A stretch of 64,000 nt of DNA from contig NZ_CP109181.1 of the NCBI RefSeq assembly GCF_036248275.1, positions 1 through 64,000 of the forward strand. Reading direction: 5' to 3'. Both the position numbers and the translations under genes were made by a program. This DNA is from Streptomyces sp. NBC_01716. Lineage in GTDB: Bacteria > Actinomycetota > Actinomycetes > Streptomycetales > Streptomycetaceae. Shown piece by piece: positions 62,251 through 64,000 of the stretch. The notes beneath the pieces were generated by a model. The model ran no database searches. It saw only the letters and a list, made by a program, of their open reading frames with translations, and had not been told where the DNA came from. Position 1 is the first letter of the stretch. Each line of letters begins with the position of its first letter.

Positions 62251-62428
62251 CTTTCACCTGGAGAGGGTCTCTCCGCTACCACGCACAGGACCCTCAGTAA
62301 GTCCTATCGTTGCAGCTCAGAGCCACTCTCTGCTTCTCGCCCACCTGCCGGACAGCACCCCTCAAGAAGGCACGAGGCTAAGGGCTTGCAGATCATCAAG
62401 GTATTGCTTCCCGTCCCATGGCTCGTTG

Positions 62429-63650
62429 TATGCGCATCCCGGATAAGCTCTATGCCCAACTCGCCACGAAGTTCGCGGTTGTTGTTCCCGCATCTGGATG
62501 AGCGGCAACGACGGCTGCTGATGGCCACAGAGGCCCGTGTTCTGGGACACCGTGGTGTCCGGGCCGTGGCGCGTGCGGCCTCGGTCAGTTAGACCACGGT
62601 CCGCAAGGGCATGTCCGAGCTGGAGGCCAGCGAGGAGCCTCTGAGGCGGGTGCGGCGGCCGGGCGGAGGCCGCAAGAGGGTCGCAGATCTCGATCCGGGG
62701 CTGCAGCCGACACTGCTGGCGCTGGTCGAGCCGGACGAGCGAGGCGATCCGATGTCGCCGCTGCGGTGGACGGTGAAGTCGACCCGCACGCTGGCGCGGG
62801 AGCTGCCCCGGACCGGACACAAAGTCAGTGCGGACACCGTCGCCGACCTGCTGCGGGAGGAAGGCTTCATCTGCAGGCCAACACCAAGACCATCGAGGGA
62901 AGCCAACATCCGGACCCGGATGCCCAGTTCCGCTACCTCAACGAGCAGGCTCGCGATCACCGGGACGCCGGCCAGCCGGTGATCAGCGTGGACGCCAAGA
63001 AGAAAGAGCTCGTCGGTGAGTTCAAGAACAACAGCCTCCAGTGGCGGCCTGCGGCTGATCCGGTGCCGGTGAACGTCCATGACTTCGCCGACCCCCAGCT
63101 GGGCAAGGCCGCCCCGTAAGGGATCTACGATTTCGCGGCGAACGCCGGCTGGGTCAACGTGGGCACCGATCACGAGACCGCCGCGTTCACGGTGGAATCG
63201 ATCCGCCGCTGGTGGTGCGGCCAGGGCCGGGCCGCCTACCCGCAGGCGACGCGACTGCTCATCACCGCCGACGCGGGCGGCTCGAACAGCTACCGCACCC
63301 GAGCCTGGAAGCTCGAACTCGCCCAGCTCGCGGCCGCAACAGGACTTACGATCACTGTGTGCCACCTGCCGCCGGGCACATCGAAGCGGAACAAGAGCGA
63401 GCACCGGCTCTTCTCGCACATCACGATGAACTGGCGCGGCCGCCCGCTGACCAGCCACGAAGTCATCGTCCAGTTCATCGCCGCGACCACCACCCGCACC
63501 GGACTGCGTGTCATGGCCGAGCTGGACACCAACGTCTACCCACCGGAGTCCAGATCGTCGACGCGGAGATGGCGTCCCTGCCACTGACCCGACACGCCCT
63601 CCACGGCGACTGGAACTATGCCCTCACCCCCAGCCGTGCCCCCGGGCTCC
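62429..63650 (+). pseudogene. ISAzo13-family transposase, multiply disrupted
   Basis: Begins RIPDKLYAQLATKFAV near 62430, shifts frame at ~62480 (FPHLDERQRRLLMATEARVL), meets TAG at 62590, continues KGMSELEASEEPLRRVRRPG, shifts at ~62870 (QANTKTIEGSQHPDPDAQFR), meets TAA at 63118, then TDHETAAFTVESIRRWWCGQ to NVYPPESRSS with a last frame change near 63545. Catalytic motifs (ISVDAKKKELVGEFKN, LLITADAGGSNSYRTRAWK) survive but the gene cannot be translated whole. Confidence 0.85.
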
Positions 63651-63654
63651 GCAG

Positions 63655-64000
63655 GAGCCGGCCCCGGAGTGGGACCACGCTCTCCTGTCCGATCCCGCTC
63701 TGACCGGCATGTCCCGGCGGCAACTGAGCGATCTCACCGACACTTTGGCCCTCGACGGCGACGTCAAGCACGGCCGCCCGCCCCGGCTCGCCTTTCCCGA
63801 CAGGTCCTGGCAGCCGTCCTTCACCCGCAGGTCGCACTGGCCGCGGAACCCCTCACCGTGCTGTTCGACAGCAGTCGGACCGCCGTGCACCGCACTCTGC
63901 TGAAGATCAGGACACTGCTCAAGGCGCACACCATCATCATCCCGCCGGCGGCCACCCCGCCCTCCGCCCTCACAACCCTCCAGGCTCGCGCTCGAGCCCT
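63655..64000 (+). pseudogene. ISAzo13-associated C-terminal ORF, frameshifted, runs off the window
   Basis: EWDHALLSDPALTGMSRRQL (~63670) is followed, after a frame change near 63800, by QVLAAVLHPQVALAAEPLTV and RTLLKIRTLLKAHTIIIPPA. This piece commonly follows ISAzo13-type transposases in Streptomyces. Partial at the right edge. Confidence 0.55.

Noticed and set aside
61672..62592. 306-codon plus frame
   Set aside because: Mosaic of antisense IS1380 relic and the start of ISAzo13; not a single gene.

Overview
The window is high-GC actinomycete DNA, almost certainly from a Streptomyces. Genes have G/C third positions, start with ATG, GTG or TTG behind purine-rich ribosome sites, carry occasional TTA codons, and are packed with 4-bp ATGA/GTGA overlaps. 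No tRNA, rRNA, CRISPR array or core housekeeping operon was seen. Accessory content (terminal-type helicase, insertion sequences, conflict genes, two biosynthetic clusters, transposase relics) suggests a chromosome arm, a genomic island or a large linear plasmid.

Region 1 (1-6.7 kb): 106-bp tandem repeats built of hairpins, a small Myb/HTH-like protein, a large DEAH helicase with helicase-associated repeats, a small membrane protein, and a double-HTH gene split by an IS5-type element. Region 2 (6.9-31.7 kb) is a conflict/defence island: a 1672-residue nuclease-STAND protein resembling Avs systems; a TerD-vWA protein; a second copy of the same IS inside another gene; a membrane protein and a small coiled-coil protein sharing a short RHIM/BASS-like motif; a Trypco1 protein plus a trypsin-STAND-WD40 protein (15 WD repeats); and a Trypco1 / trypsin-VMAP / MoxR / vWA operon. 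The last protein of that operon fuses a vWA-type module, a PD-(D/E)XK-like nuclease, a DUF2075 helicase and a type ISP restriction-enzyme DNA-recognition domain.

Region 3 (32-39.4 kb) is a compact RiPP cluster: MFS exporter, TfuA, YcaO (one apparent frameshift), a 54-residue precursor with Gly-Gly and a YQQPGV tail, two paralogous 2OG-Fe(II) oxygenases, an M20 peptidase and an XRE regulator. YcaO-TfuA pairs make backbone thioamides, so a hydroxylated thioamide peptide is the best guess. A decayed acyl-CoA synthetase and an intact IS5-family element separate it from region 4.

Region 4 (41.4-61.4 kb) is a peptidyl-nucleoside cluster. An 11-gene operon (53217 down to 41452), with a phosphatase and a MurA-like enolpyruvyl transferase next to it, carries the polyoxin/nikkomycin aminohexuronate-nucleoside set: enolpyruvyl transferase, radical SAM enzyme, phosphatase, small kinase, HisC-like aminotransferase and 2OG oxygenases. 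Added to it are a lysine-2,3-aminomutase-type radical SAM enzyme, a second aminotransferase, two ATP-grasp ligases, a GrpB-fold protein and an exporter. Downstream lie another 2OG oxygenase, a formyltransferase, an SbnA/SbnB pair for 2,3-diaminopropionate and a methyltransferase. The predicted product is a new polyoxin/nikkomycin relative carrying beta-amino-acid and/or diaminopropionate units joined by ATP-grasp enzymes, not NRPSs. The right edge (61.7-64 kb) is decayed IS1380 and ISAzo13 transposases.
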